Part shown: one piece after another, positions 8,754-18,234 of the stretch | Numbering within the stretch: the first letter of the stretch is position 1 | How the letters are laid out: every line of letters begins with the position of its first letter | From: Thermoanaerobacterales bacterium | GTDB taxonomy: Bacteria > Bacillota > Thermosediminibacteria > Thermosediminibacterales > Tepidanaerobacteraceae | DNA length: 64,000 bases | Assembly: GCA_012840135.1 (NCBI GenBank) | Contig: DUMA01000036.1 | Span: 49,992 to 113,991 of the forward strand | Reading direction: 5' to 3' | Translations under genes and position numbers: made by a program | Notes under the pieces: model-generated | What the model was told of the DNA's origin: nothing | What the model saw: only the letters and a program-made list of their open reading frames with translations | Database searches by the model: none

Positions 8754-9926
8754 ATGTCGAAAAAAGTCTTTGAGACACTGGAAAAATGGGGAATTAAAAA
8801 CTATAAAATCATAGACAAGCAGGCAGTAAAAGAAATCACTCTCGGAGCATCCATCCTAGCAACGGGCGGCGGAGGAGACCCCGAGATAGGGCTACTATGG
8901 GCATATAAAGTGCTGGATGAAGGCAAGATTGTGGTAATGGTTGATCCGATGGACATACCCGATGATATTCTGGTGGCGAGCCCCGCCTGCCTGGGCGCAC
9001 CTGTGGTACTTACCGAAAAGCCGCCGTCTTATGATGTATTAAATAATGCCATAAGAAAACTTGAGCAGTACTGGGGAAAGAAACTTGGCGCGACAATTCC
9101 AATTGAATGCGGAGGAGTAAATTCCACCGTCGCTTATGCGGCCGCAGGAGAATTTGAAGTTCCGGTAATCGACGTAGACGGTATGAACAGGGCCTTTCCC
9201 GAGCTTCAGATGACCTCATGGGTTACAAACGGAGTAAATGCCTCCCCTACGGTTTCCTGTGATGACAGGGGCAACGTAACTGTAATTGATACCGGCGATG
9301 ACAACAAGATGGCCGAAAATATCGCAAGGCGTGTCGCCATGGCCTACGGCGGCATTTCCTGGATTGCGACATACCCCATGACGGGAAAACAGGTTAAGGA
9401 AGCTTCTATTTTAAATTCACAGAGCATTGCGTGGGAATTGGGCAAAGCCGTTTACAGGGCAAGAGAAAAGCACCTGGACCCTGTGAAGGAAATGCTCGAC
9501 AGCCTTAAGGCTACGAGAAACGTGACGGGGATGAAGGTATTCAAAGGCAAGATAGTGGATATTTCCAGGGAATTCGGCGGAGAGTCGACAAAAGGCTTCA
9601 GCCTCGGCAGAATAAAAATGGACGGGCTTGACGAATATAAGGGAAGTGTGGCAGAAATCGACTTTCAAAATGAATGGCTTGTTTTAAGGATTGACGGCAA
9701 AATAAGGTGTCTGCCGCCGGATCTAATTGCCATAGTGGATTCTGAAACGGGAGAACCAATTCGCACCGATATCATGAAATACGGCTACAGAGGTTCCATC
9801 ATCCTCATTCCCGCTCACGAAAGGATGAGGACGCCTAAAGGAATACAGCTGTTCGGGCCCGGGTATTTTGGCTACGACATGGATTATGTTCCTGTAGAAG
9901 AACTAAATAAGGAGGTGGCAAAATAA
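8754..9926 (+). CDS. DUF917 family protein
   Basis: A 390-residue protein of the DUF917 family, with EITLGASILATGGGGDPEIG near residue 25, IPIECGGVNS, VDGMNRAFPELQMTS, and a C-terminal EPIRTDIMKYGYRGS. The family has no settled reaction, but it travels with HyuA-type hydantoinases and is thought to form a metal-dependent or ATP-dependent complex with them. The start is the ATG at 8754 behind GGGAGG. Its last base overlaps the next ATG. A second, clearly homologous copy lies at 11274-12404, so the operon may encode a hetero-oligomer or two substrate variants. Confidence 0.85.
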   Translation: MSKKVFETLEKWGIKNYKIIDKQAVKEITLGASILATGGGGDPEIGLLWAYKVLDEGKIVVMVDPMDIPDDILVASPACLGAPVVLTEKPPSYDVLNNAIRKLEQYWGKKLGATIPIECGGVNSTVAYAAAGEFEVPVIDVDGMNRAFPELQMTSWVTNGVNASPTVSCDDRGNVTVIDTGDDNKMAENIARRVAMAYGGISWIATYPMTGKQVKEASILNSQSIAWELGKAVYRAREKHLDPVKEMLDSLKATRNVTGMKVFKGKIVDISREFGGESTKGFSLGRIKMDGLDEYKGSVAEIDFQNEWLVLRIDGKIRCLPPDLIAIVDSETGEPIRTDIMKYGYRGSIILIPAHERMRTPKGIQLFGPGYFGYDMDYVPVEELNKEVAK

Positions 9927-10177
9927 TGGCTTACAGCTTTAATGAAACGGAAAAAGCCATTATAAAGTTCCTGAAAGAAAACCCCTATAGCGAGAGAAAA
10001 GCCGTTGTTGAAGCACTTTCGAGCATGCCAGGATTGGAAGAATCTCTGGAAAAACTTGCAAATGACATGGTGTTGATAGAACTTACCGGGCCGATGGAAT
10101 CAAGCCTGGAATCCAGGGTACCGAAGAAGATATACATGATAAATCCCGAAAAAGAAAGTGAATTAGAAGGGATATAA
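9926..10177 (+). CDS. Small uncharacterised protein of the DUF917/hydantoinase operon
   Basis: This 83-residue protein is coupled to the first DUF917 gene by an overlapping TAATG and to the peptidase gene by a one-base gap, so translation is probably coupled. I do not recognise a family. The sequence (TEKAIIKFLKENPYSERKAV, then a helix pair and a basic hairpin KKIYMINPE) suggests a compact winged-helix-like fold. It could be a small subunit or adaptor of the HyuA/DUF917 complex. It has no Cys, no signal peptide and no membrane segment. Confidence 0.7.
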   Translation: MAYSFNETEKAIIKFLKENPYSERKAVVEALSSMPGLEESLEKLANDMVLIELTGPMESSLESRVPKKIYMINPEKESELEGI

Positions 10178-10178
10178 G

Positions 10179-11264
10179 ATGAATTATAAAAGGCGTGTGG
10201 ATAAATTAATCGAGTTTTTCCAGGAAAAGGATCTGGATGCGGTAATTCTGGGAGATAGAGCCAATGTGAGGTATTTTACCGGTATGCGGTTTAATACCGC
10301 ATCCTTTTCCATCCTTTTTATATCAAAAAATGGCGATGTTGTGCTTTTGACCGCCGTTCTAGACTATAAAAGAGTAAAAAGGAATTGCTGGATAAAAGAT
10401 ATTAGAAAGTTCCCGGAAGATGACCCAAATTATCTAAATCCATTAAAAGAACTGCTTTATGGCAGAAATATAAAGCGCGTAGGCGTTGAGTTTTCAACCG
10501 TTACAGTTGAGAGAGAAAATTTAATAAAAGAGGTAACGAACGCCGAACTGGTAAACATTGAAAACGATCTTTTAAGGCTCAGAATGGTTAAAGACATGGA
10601 AGAAATCGAAATCATAAGAGCTGCTGCAAAAATCGCGGAAAAAGCCATGATTAATGCCGTAGAGAGCATAAGAGAGGGAATTAAGGAATATGAAGTGTCC
10701 GCCATTGCCCAGGACGTGATGATGCGAGAAGGTGCGGAGGGATTGTCCTTTGAACCTTTTGTCATGTCCGGGGAGAACGCATGGCTCCCACAGCGATTTT
10801 CTTCAGATAAAGAACTTAAAAAGGGTGAACTTGTTCTTTTCGACATGGGATGTGTATACAGGGGTTATTGCTCTGATATCACCAGGACGTTTTCCCTTGG
10901 AGGACTTTCCGACGAACAAAAACACCTTTTTCGGGTGGCTTATGAAGCTCAACAGAAAGCCATAGAGGCCGTGAAGCCTGGGATGGCTGCAGAGGATATT
11001 GATAAAGCCGCCAGAGATTATATTACGCAAAAAGGGTATGGTAAATATTTTCCCCACCTTACAGGTCATGGCCTAGGCCTTAGCATTCATGAAATGCCGA
11101 TAGTGGATGTAGGAAGTAAAATTTTGCTGGAACCGGGAATGATAGTTACCATTGAACCCGGCATATATGTGGAAGGCCTTGGAGCGGCCCGGGTAGAAGA
11201 CATGGTGCTTGTGACGGATGGTGGGTATGAACTACTAACAAATGCTCCTAGAGAGCTGATATAG
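10179..11264 (+). CDS. M24 family metallopeptidase (Xaa-Pro peptidase/creatinase type)
   Basis: The 361-residue protein has the two-domain pita-bread layout: a creatinase-type N-domain (about 1-130) and an M24 catalytic domain. All five metal ligands are visible: Asp222 (LFDMG), Asp233 (SDITRTF), His297 (GHGLGLSIHE), Glu326 (IEPG) and Glu340 (VEDM). It is therefore likely an active dinuclear-metal peptidase such as prolidase or aminopeptidase P, or an amidinohydrolase of the creatinase branch. Its place between two DUF917 genes suggests it cleaves the linear amide or dipeptide produced by the ring-opening step. Confidence 0.88.
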   Translation: MNYKRRVDKLIEFFQEKDLDAVILGDRANVRYFTGMRFNTASFSILFISKNGDVVLLTAVLDYKRVKRNCWIKDIRKFPEDDPNYLNPLKELLYGRNIKRVGVEFSTVTVERENLIKEVTNAELVNIENDLLRLRMVKDMEEIEIIRAAAKIAEKAMINAVESIREGIKEYEVSAIAQDVMMREGAEGLSFEPFVMSGENAWLPQRFSSDKELKKGELVLFDMGCVYRGYCSDITRTFSLGGLSDEQKHLFRVAYEAQQKAIEAVKPGMAAEDIDKAARDYITQKGYGKYFPHLTGHGLGLSIHEMPIVDVGSKILLEPGMIVTIEPGIYVEGLGAARVEDMVLVTDGGYELLTNAPRELI

Positions 11265-11273
11265 GTGATGAAT

Positions 11274-12404
11274 ATGAGCGTATATGATATTTTAAAAAGA
11301 TGGGGTATAGAAAATTACAGGGTTGTTGACGAACAGGGCCTGAAAGAAATAACCCTGGGAGCGTCTATCCTTGCTACCGGTGGCGGGGGTGATCCGGAGA
11401 TAGGATTTTTATGGGCTCTCAATGTGGTCAAAGAGAGAAATGATATTGTGTTAATAGACCCAAAAGACTTTCCGGATGACGCCCTGGCCGCCATAGCCGG
11501 TTGCCTGGGAGCGCCTGTTGTTTTGACGGAAAAACCCCCGAATGGTAAGGAAGTCCTGTGGTGCTTAGAAAGTTTAAAAAGGTATTTGGGAAAAGAAATT
11601 CAGGCCATTGTCCCTCCTGAGGCCGGAGGGGTAAATACTCCTGTTCCGATGGCGGTTGCCGGGGCTGTAGGCATCCCGGTGGTCGATGCGGACGGCATGG
11701 GGAGGGCTTTTCCAGAGCTTCAGATGACCTCCTTTTATACCCATGGCATTATGCCGTCTCCCACGGCGGCGGCCAATGAAAAAGGAGCGGTAACTGTGGC
11801 GGATACCGCATGTGCCCTTATGGCGGAAAGAATAATAAGAAATGCGGCCATGGCCTACGGTGGAATATCCTGGATTGCGGGGTACCCGATGACCGGCAGG
11901 CAGCTTAAAGAAGCGGCCATCTTTAATTCCATTTCAAAGAGCTGGGAACTGGGTAAGGCGGTCTACAAATGCAGGAAAACCCATGACGACCCCATTGAAA
12001 ACATAGTGAAGATAGTCGGAGGATATAAAGTTTTCAAGGGCAAGATTGTAGATATAAATCGCGAATTCGGAGCGGAAAAGACTAAAGGGTTCTCCATGGG
12101 GAGGCTCACTCTGGAAGGACTTGAGGAATATAAGGGTGAAAGGGCTTTCGTGGATTTCCAGAACGAATGGCTGAGGCTTGAAATAAGCGGAAAAGTCAAA
12201 TGCCTGACGCCGGATTTAATATTAATACTGGATTCGGAAACCGGTGAGCCTATAAGGACCGATATAGTAAAATACGGATATCGCGGAAGCATAGTTGTAG
12301 TTCCCGCCGATGAAAAGATGCGAACCGAACTGGGCATTGAAACCTTCGGGCCGAAGTATTTTGGATATGAAGAGGATTATACTACCGTAGAAAAGCTGGT
12401 ATGA
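11274..12404 (+). CDS. DUF917 family protein (second copy)
   Basis: The 376-residue protein is collinear with the DUF917 protein at 8754-9926 and keeps the same landmarks: EITLGASILATGGGGDPEIG, GVNTPVPMAVAG, DADGMGRAFPELQMTS, and EPIRTDIVKYGYRGS. The CG of IECGGVNS in copy one is replaced by PPEAGGVNT, so a Cys is lost at a conserved turn; this may mark different roles. The start is the ATG at 11274, six bases after AGGTG; GTG at 11265 has no good ribosome site. A terminator follows, so this is the last gene of the operon. Confidence 0.83.
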   Translation: MSVYDILKRWGIENYRVVDEQGLKEITLGASILATGGGGDPEIGFLWALNVVKERNDIVLIDPKDFPDDALAAIAGCLGAPVVLTEKPPNGKEVLWCLESLKRYLGKEIQAIVPPEAGGVNTPVPMAVAGAVGIPVVDADGMGRAFPELQMTSFYTHGIMPSPTAAANEKGAVTVADTACALMAERIIRNAAMAYGGISWIAGYPMTGRQLKEAAIFNSISKSWELGKAVYKCRKTHDDPIENIVKIVGGYKVFKGKIVDINREFGAEKTKGFSMGRLTLEGLEEYKGERAFVDFQNEWLRLEISGKVKCLTPDLILILDSETGEPIRTDIVKYGYRGSIVVVPADEKMRTELGIETFGPKYFGYEEDYTTVEKLV

Positions 12405-12407
12405 TTA

Positions 12408-12437
12408 AAAAGCTCCTACCTTTGGGTAGGAGCTTTT
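12408..12437 (+). terminator. Rho-independent terminator of the DUF917/hydantoinase operon
   Basis: AAGCTCCTACC and GGTAGGAGCTT pair perfectly around TTTG and are followed by a run of T. It lies a few bases after the second DUF917 stop codon. Confidence 0.92.
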
Positions 12438-12721
12438 TTAAGGGTGTGCATGCCGGGTTGGTTTAAAAATATTTATCTTTTACACTTTATATTGTATAAT
12501 CATATATAACATATCTTCTGGCTCAATCACAGCAGGGAGAAAGTTTGCTGCGATGGCGGAAGCACAGAAAAATTATGGGGAGATGGTAGGATGGTAGGGA
12601 AGGTGTTTTTAAAGGCCCCGGGCCTTTTGTTTTTAAGCGGTGGAAAGAACCTGCACTTTTTATCAATTTCACAGCCTATCCGCAGGTTGTATTTTGCACA
12701 TCGTAATGGGGAGGAAGGGCT
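12438..12721 (+). promoter_or_regulatory. Promoter and structured leader of the paaK-ior operon
   Basis: No gene was found here. TATAAT at 12495-12500 is the best -10 element, with only a weak -35. About 110 bases later AAAGGCC-CCG-GGCCTTTT followed by TGTTTTT (about 12611-12637) forms a strong terminator-like hairpin inside the leader. Downstream of it AACCTGC and GCAGGTT (about 12648-12686) can pair. The arrangement suggests transcription attenuation, but no known riboswitch or T-box consensus could be matched. Confidence 0.45.
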
Positions 12722-14014
12722 ATGCTGTGGTCGAAGGTTGAGGCATTGACCAGAAAAGAAATAGAAGATATGCAGCTTGAGCGGTTGAAATACATTGTGA
12801 ATTATGCATATGAGAAAGTGCCCTTTTACAGGCAGGCTTTTGACCGCATCAATCTTTCTCCCGGGGATATCAATTCTTTGAAAGACATCGAAAAAATACC
12901 CTTTACTACTAAAGATGATCTGCGGGACAATTATCCCTACGGGATGTTTGCCGTACCGATGAAGGACGTGGTCCGCATCCATGCCTCCTCCGGCACCACC
13001 GGCAGGCCCACTGTGGTGGGATACACTAGAAAGGACCTGGACACATGGTCGGAACTGGTGGCCCGCATAGCCTTCATGGCGGGAGCGCGCGAACATGATA
13101 TCGCCCAGATTTCTTTCGGCTACGGCCTTTTTACGGGAGCTCTGGGTCTCCACTACGGCCTTGAAAGGATAGGCGCCGCGGTGGTCCCCGTTTCCAGCGG
13201 CAATACCGAAAGGCAGATAAACCTCATGCGGGATTTTGGAACTACGGTGCTGGTGAGCACCCCTTCTTACGCCATGTATATGGCGGAGGTATCGGAAGAA
13301 ATGGGGGTAAGGCGGGAGGATATCCGCCTGAGGCTCGGGCTCTTTGGTGCCGAGGGGTCCACTAAGGAGATGCGAAATGAATTGGAAAAACGGTGGGGTA
13401 TCACCGCCACGGAGAATTATGGGTTGAGCGAGATTATTGGTCCCGGAGTGTCCGGCGAGTGCGATGAAAAAGACGGCATGCACATTGCCGAAGACCATTT
13501 TCTGGCGGAAATTATAGATCCTGAGACGGGACGCAAACTGGACTTCGGAGAAAAAGGGGAGCTGGTCATAACCACCCTGACAAAGGAAGCACTGCCCCTC
13601 CTGCGCTACAGGACCAGGGACATCACCAGTCTGAATCCGGAGCCCTGCCGCTGCGGCAGGACTTTGCTGAGGATGTCCACGGTGGAAGGCAGGAGCGATG
13701 ATATGCTCATAATCCGCGGGGTCAACGTTTTCCCTTCCCAGATAGAGAGCGTATTGATGAACATCAAGGGAGTGGGGCCCCATTATGAGATCGTGGTTAC
13801 AAAAAAAGGATATCTAGACGAACTTACGGTAAATGTAGAGCTTGCTGACGGAGAAATGCTGGACGAATACCGGAGGCTGGAGGAACTGAATGCCATTATC
13901 CGCCAGAAGCTTAAGACCGTGCTTCAGATTGACGCGAAGGTAAATCTCGTAGAGCCCAGAAGTCTTGCGAGATTTGAAGGCAAGGCCCGGAGGGTCAGGG
14001 ACTTGAGGAAATAA
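12722..14014 (+). CDS. paaK: Phenylacetate-CoA ligase family protein (first copy)
   Basis: A 430-residue adenylate-forming enzyme of the PaaK family. It has the P-loop-like [20 protein letters not shown], the [11 protein letters not shown] core with the adenylate-binding YGxSE, and a C-terminal [20 protein letters not shown]. It makes aryl-acetyl-CoA from the acid, CoA and ATP (giving AMP). Next to iorAB it may instead act on products of aromatic 2-oxoacid oxidation. It carries Cys residues in the CRCGR motif common to the family. It heads a five-gene operon that also holds a second paaK. Confidence 0.93.
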   Translation: MLWSKVEALTRKEIEDMQLERLKYIVNYAYEKVPFYRQAFDRINLSPGDINSLKDIEKIPFTTKDDLRDNYPYGMFAVPMKDVVRIHASSGTTGRPTVVGYTRKDLDTWSELVARIAFMAGAREHDIAQISFGYGLFTGALGLHYGLERIGAAVVPVSSGNTERQINLMRDFGTTVLVSTPSYAMYMAEVSEEMGVRREDIRLRLGLFGAEGSTKEMRNELEKRWGITATENYGLSEIIGPGVSGECDEKDGMHIAEDHFLAEIIDPETGRKLDFGEKGELVITTLTKEALPLLRYRTRDITSLNPEPCRCGRTLLRMSTVEGRSDDMLIIRGVNVFPSQIESVLMNIKGVGPHYEIVVTKKGYLDELTVNVELADGEMLDEYRRLEELNAIIRQKLKTVLQIDAKVNLVEPRSLARFEGKARRVRDLRK

Positions 14015-14033
14015 AAAATCAGAGGTGATTTAC

Positions 14034-15806
14034 TTGAAGAGACTGCTGCTCGGCAATGAAGCCGTAGCTTTAGGGGCCTATGAGGCGGGAGTAAAGGTAG
14101 CGGCTGCCTACCCCGGAACCCCCAGCACCGAAATTACGGAAAATATCGCAAAATATGATGGAATATATGTGGAGTGGTCCCCCAATGAAAAGGTGGCCCT
14201 GGAGGTGGTCCTGGGAGCGGCCATATCGGGTGCAAGAGCCATGGCCTGCATGAAGCATGTGGGGCTAAATGTGGCCGCCGACCCGCTTTTTACGTCATCC
14301 TATACCGGCATAAACGGCGGGCTTGTAATAGTGGTGGCCGACGATCCCGGGATGCACAGCTCCCAGAATGAGCAGGACAGCAGGTTTTACGGCATGGCAG
14401 CCCACATTCCCGTACTGGAACCTGCAAACAGTCAGGAAGCAAAGGATTTTACTAAGCTGGCCTTTGAAATCAGCGAAAAGTTCGATACCCCGGTTATTCT
14501 GAGGATGGTAACCAGGGTTTCCCATTCCAGGAGCCTGGTGGAACCCGGCGAAAGGCTTGATGTCGGGCAAAAAGAATATGTAAAGGATATTGGGAAATAT
14601 GTGATGATGCCCGCCATGGCCAGGGGCAGGCGGACCATGCTGGTGGAAAGGGAGAAAAAGCTTCGGGAATACTCCGAGAAAGCCGGTATAAACAAAATCG
14701 AGTACAATGATACATCTGCCGGCATAATCGCCGCAGGAGGAGCATATAATTACGCAAAAGAAGCCGCCCCAGGAGCATCCTTTTTAAAATTGGGTATGGT
14801 CTGGCCGCTGCCGGAGGAACTCATCAAAAATTTTGCTCAGAAGGTTGAAAGGCTTTTTGTGGTGGAGGAGCTGGAAACATTTATTGAAGATCATATAAAA
14901 ACTCTGGGCATAGAAGTTTTCGGAAAAGAGTATTTCCCCAAAATTGGAGAGCTTTCTTATGAAATAGTGGCGCAAGGATTACAGGCTGCCGGAGTAAAAA
15001 GCGAAATTTTAAACCTCGCTTTTGAAGACCGCGTGGAGGTAAAAGCTTCCCGGATTCCTCCCAGGCCTCCGGCGCTCTGTCCCGGATGTCCGCACCGGGG
15101 AGTTTACCATGTCCTCAAAAAGCTGAACCTTACCGTTACCGGCGATATAGGATGCTATACGCTGGGAGCATTGCCGCCGCTTTCCTCCATGGATACCTGC
15201 ATATGCATGGGGGCCAGCATCGGCAGCGCCCACGGCATGGAAAAAGCCCTGGGGAAAGAGGCATCCGGGAAAATTGTAGCGGTAATAGGTGATTCCACCT
15301 TTATTCATTCGGGCATCACCGGCCTGATCGATGTGGTTTATAATAAGGGCACCACCACGGTGATAATACTGGACAATTCCACCACGGGTATGACGGGCCA
15401 CCAGGAGCATCCAGCTACAGGGTTCAATATAAAGGGAGAACCGGCATACAAGCTGGATTTGGAAAAACTGTGCGAAGCCGTCGGGGTAAAACGCGTAAGA
15501 GTAGAGGACCCTTTTGACCTGGATAATTTCGAAAAAGCTGTCCGTGAAGAGATATCCGCTAAAGAACCCTCGGTCATCATTGCCCGCCGGCCGTGCGCAC
15601 TTTTGAAGAGGAATCGCTCGAAAAATCCGCCCTACTATGTAAATACCGATACCTGCATCGGATGCGGAGTATGTTTGGAGCTCGGGTGCCCGGCCATTAC
15701 AAACAGAGATTATGTTTCCATCAATGAAACCATGTGTGCCGGATGCGGCCTCTGCGCCGCGGTGTGTCCCACAGAATCCATCGCAAGGGGTGATATGCGT
15801 GACTGA
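14034..15806 (+). CDS. iorA: Indolepyruvate ferredoxin oxidoreductase, alpha subunit
   Basis: With IorB this enzyme oxidises aryl pyruvates (indolepyruvate, phenylpyruvate) to aryl-acetyl-CoA and reduces ferredoxin. The 590-residue protein has the N-terminal pyrimidine-binding domain (AAYPGTPSTEITENI), the TPP-binding domain (CPGCPHRG; GDIGCYTLGALPP; GDSTFIHSG), and two C-terminal [4Fe-4S] motifs, CIGCGVCLELGCP and CAGCGLCAAVCP. The family-typical start KRLLLGNEAVALGAYEAG corresponds to TTG at 14034 behind AGAGGTGA. The last eight bases overlap iorB. Confidence 0.96.
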   Translation: MKRLLLGNEAVALGAYEAGVKVAAAYPGTPSTEITENIAKYDGIYVEWSPNEKVALEVVLGAAISGARAMACMKHVGLNVAADPLFTSSYTGINGGLVIVVADDPGMHSSQNEQDSRFYGMAAHIPVLEPANSQEAKDFTKLAFEISEKFDTPVILRMVTRVSHSRSLVEPGERLDVGQKEYVKDIGKYVMMPAMARGRRTMLVEREKKLREYSEKAGINKIEYNDTSAGIIAAGGAYNYAKEAAPGASFLKLGMVWPLPEELIKNFAQKVERLFVVEELETFIEDHIKTLGIEVFGKEYFPKIGELSYEIVAQGLQAAGVKSEILNLAFEDRVEVKASRIPPRPPALCPGCPHRGVYHVLKKLNLTVTGDIGCYTLGALPPLSSMDTCICMGASIGSAHGMEKALGKEASGKIVAVIGDSTFIHSGITGLIDVVYNKGTTTVIILDNSTTGMTGHQEHPATGFNIKGEPAYKLDLEKLCEAVGVKRVRVEDPFDLDNFEKAVREEISAKEPSVIIARRPCALLKRNRSKNPPYYVNTDTCIGCGVCLELGCPAITNRDYVSINETMCAGCGLCAAVCPTESIARGDMRD

Positions 15807-16377
15807 CACAGCCATACTCATAGTGGGAGTTGGAGGCCAGGGGACTCTGCTTTCAAGCCGCGTCCTGGGGGAAGTGGCGCTTTCCGGAGGCTTTGACGTA
15901 AAAGTTTCAGAGGTCCACGGAATGGCTCAAAGGGGCGGCAGCGTGGTGACCCATGTCAGATTCGGAGAAAGAGTGTATTCCCCTCTGGTAGGAGCCGGCC
16001 AGGCCGATTTCATACTGGCCTTTGAAAAGCTTGAGGCCTTAAGATGGGTGGGGTATTTGAAAAAGGGCGGCATGATTATCTCCAATACCCAGGAGATACC
16101 TCCAATTCCCGTGACGCTGGGATTTCAAAAATATCCGGAAGATATAGACGAGATTCTGTCAAGTACGGTGAGCACCTGCATGGTGGACGCCACAGGGATT
16201 GCATCGGATTGCGGAAGCCCGAGAGCGGTAAATGTGGTGCTTCTGGGGGTTCTGGCAAGAAGGCTGGACTTTGATCGAAAGCTCTGGCTGAAGGCAATAA
16301 GAGAAACCGTGCCGCAAAAGACCGTTGAAATCAACATGGAAGCCTTCAGGAGAGGTTATGAATTACTTCAGGGGTGA
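15799..16377 (+). CDS. iorB: Indolepyruvate ferredoxin oxidoreductase, beta subunit
   Basis: The 192-residue protein is the gamma-like domain of the 2-oxoacid:ferredoxin oxidoreductase superfamily, with [20 protein letters not shown] at the N-terminus and [17 protein letters not shown] next. The GTG start at 15799 follows AAGGGGTG and overlaps the iorA stop, so the subunits are translationally coupled. Together they form the cytoplasmic aryl-pyruvate oxidoreductase. Length and motifs are normal. Confidence 0.95.
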   Translation: MTDTAILIVGVGGQGTLLSSRVLGEVALSGGFDVKVSEVHGMAQRGGSVVTHVRFGERVYSPLVGAGQADFILAFEKLEALRWVGYLKKGGMIISNTQEIPPIPVTLGFQKYPEDIDEILSSTVSTCMVDATGIASDCGSPRAVNVVLLGVLARRLDFDRKLWLKAIRETVPQKTVEINMEAFRRGYELLQG

Positions 16378-16415
16378 GGAATCTCACCCTCCATATCGAA
16401 AAGGAGGTCGAAACA

Positions 16416-17714
16416 TTGTACTGGAATAAGACCCGTGAATGCATGTCAAGAGAAGAGCTTAGATTCCATCAATTTCAAAAACTGAAGGATACTATTGACA
16501 GGGTTTACCACAATGTGGAAAGTTACAGGCACAAGATGCAGCAAAGGGGTATAATACCGGAAGACATTAAGAGCCTGGAAGATTTGAAAGTACTTCCTTT
16601 TACCACCAAGCAGGATTTGAGGGATAACTACCCTACCGGCCTTTTTGCTTCACCATTGAGTGAAATCATAAGGATTCACGCATCTTCGGGCACTACAGGC
16701 AAACCCACAGTGGTGGGATATACCAGGAGGGATATTTCCAACTGGGCGGAGCTGGTGGCTCGGTGTCTTGTGATGGGCGGCGGCCGGAGGGATTCGGTGG
16801 TGCAGGTTTCTTACGGTTACGGACTCTTCACCGGCGGATTGGGTTTCCACTACGGTGCCGAAAAGCTGGGTGCCGTGGTTATCCCGACTTCCGGTGGAAA
16901 CACGCGGCGGCAGGTTATGCTCATGAAGGACCTTAAAACCGAAATACTGGCCTGTACACCATCTTATGCCCTTTACATCGCAGAAACTTTAGAAGAAATG
17001 GGCATAGATAGAAATGAGCTCCACCTCAAAACCGGAATCTTTGGGGCAGAGCCCTGGACCGAGAACATGAGGAAAGAAATCCAGGAAAAGCTGGGCATAA
17101 AGGCGCTGGACATATATGGATTGAGCGAGGTCATAGGTCCGGGGGTGGCCTGCGAATGCGGAGAGCAGAAGGGGCTGCATATCTTTGAGGATTACTTCAT
17201 ACCCGAAATCATCGATCCGGTTACTGAAGAACCGCTGCCGCCGGGAGAAAAGGGCGAACTCGTAATAACCACCATCGACAAAGAAGGGCTTCCTGTGATC
17301 CGGTACAGGACCAGGGATATCACTTCAATAAACTATGAACCGTGCGCCTGCGGCAGGACCCATGCCAGGATAGAAAAACTCCTGGGCAGGACCGACGACA
17401 TGCTTATAATAAGGGGCGTAAATGTGTTCCCGTCCCAGATCGAAAGCGTTTTGATGGCCGCCGGCGAGACGGAACCCCACTATCTGCTTATTGTGGATCG
17501 CGTGGATAACCTGGATTCCCTGGAAGTATGGGTGGAGGTATCGGAAAAGCTTTTTGCCGATGAAGTGAGAAAGCTGGAAGATGTCAGGAAGAAGATTGCT
17601 TCGGATATCTATACCACACTGGGCATCAATGTCAATGTGCGGCTTGTGGAGCCCCATACCATTGAGCGCAGCGAAGGCAAGGCAAAGAGAGTCATAGATA
17701 AAAGAAAAATGTAG
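16416..17714 (+). CDS. paaK: Phenylacetate-CoA ligase family protein (second copy)
   Basis: A 432-residue PaaK paralogue, collinear with the copy at 12722-14014, with [38 protein letters not shown] and [20 protein letters not shown]. The start is TTG at 16416, behind AAAGGAGGTC; an upstream in-frame start at 16374 lacks a ribosome site and overlaps iorB. Two PaaK copies around iorAB may serve different aryl acids (indoleacetate, phenylacetate, hydroxyphenylacetate). All catalytic landmarks are present. Confidence 0.92.
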   Translation: MYWNKTRECMSREELRFHQFQKLKDTIDRVYHNVESYRHKMQQRGIIPEDIKSLEDLKVLPFTTKQDLRDNYPTGLFASPLSEIIRIHASSGTTGKPTVVGYTRRDISNWAELVARCLVMGGGRRDSVVQVSYGYGLFTGGLGFHYGAEKLGAVVIPTSGGNTRRQVMLMKDLKTEILACTPSYALYIAETLEEMGIDRNELHLKTGIFGAEPWTENMRKEIQEKLGIKALDIYGLSEVIGPGVACECGEQKGLHIFEDYFIPEIIDPVTEEPLPPGEKGELVITTIDKEGLPVIRYRTRDITSINYEPCACGRTHARIEKLLGRTDDMLIIRGVNVFPSQIESVLMAAGETEPHYLLIVDRVDNLDSLEVWVEVSEKLFADEVRKLEDVRKKIASDIYTTLGINVNVRLVEPHTIERSEGKAKRVIDKRKM

Positions 17715-17794
17715 TAGAATTCGGACTGGATTTGGGCAAAAATAAGCTCACCGGTGGAAACACAACAGAAAAATTATGGAATGGAGGGTTTGAC

Positions 17795-18226
17795 ATGTTC
17801 GTGAAGCAGATTTCGGTGTTTCTTGAAAATAAGCCCGGGAGACTTTCGGAAGTCACCAGGGTCCTTTCGGAAAAAAACATAGACATAAGTGCCATATCCA
17901 TAGCCGATACCACCCAGTTCGGCATTCTCCGCATGATAGTAAACAAACCCGAAGAGGCGGTGGCCGCCATCAAGGAAGCGGGATTTCCCGTTAGCACCAC
18001 CGATGTGCTGGCGGTGGAGGTGGCCGATAGACCCGGCGGTTTGAACCATGCCCTTCAGGTGCTGCGGCAAGCGGATGTAAGCGTAGAATACCTTTATTCA
18101 TTTATAAAGCGAAATGAAGACAAAGCCCTCATATTATTTCGCGTGGAAGACCCCCAGAAAGCCGTAAAGGCTTTAGAAGCGGCGGGAATTAAGTTGTACG
18201 AAAGTAATGAAATAGCATCCCTTTAA
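17795..18226 (+). CDS. Tandem ACT domain protein
   Basis: The 143-residue protein consists of two ACT domains, residues about 1-70 (QISVFLENKPGRLSEVTRVL) and 71-143 (VEVADRPGGLNHALQVLRQ). ACT domains bind amino acids and related ligands. Stand-alone ACT proteins commonly end paaK-iorAB operons and are presumed to sense aromatic amino acids or tune the enzymes, though this has not been settled. The ATG at 17795 follows GGAGGG. It is the last gene of the operon and converges with the histidine kinase gene eight bases away. Confidence 0.92.
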   Translation: MFVKQISVFLENKPGRLSEVTRVLSEKNIDISAISIADTTQFGILRMIVNKPEEAVAAIKEAGFPVSTTDVLAVEVADRPGGLNHALQVLRQADVSVEYLYSFIKRNEDKALILFRVEDPQKAVKALEAAGIKLYESNEIASL

Positions 18227-18234
18227 ATTCCATA

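Noticed and set aside
12495..12504. TATAATCATA as an ArsR site before paaK
   Set aside because: It is the -10 box of the paaK promoter with chance neighbours; no inverted half lies near.
12638..12690. Possible T-box (GGTGGAAAGAACCTGC)
   Set aside because: The T-box GGTGGNACC core is broken by extra bases and the terminator lies before it, not after.
12527..13783. Open frame of 418 codons on the minus strand
   Set aside because: It lies opposite paaK in a shadow frame, has no ribosome site, and the product has no recognisable motif. paaK is unmistakable.
15009..15821. Open frame of 270 codons on the minus strand
   Set aside because: It is the mirror of the Fe-S and TPP domains of iorA; high GC at third positions keeps it open.
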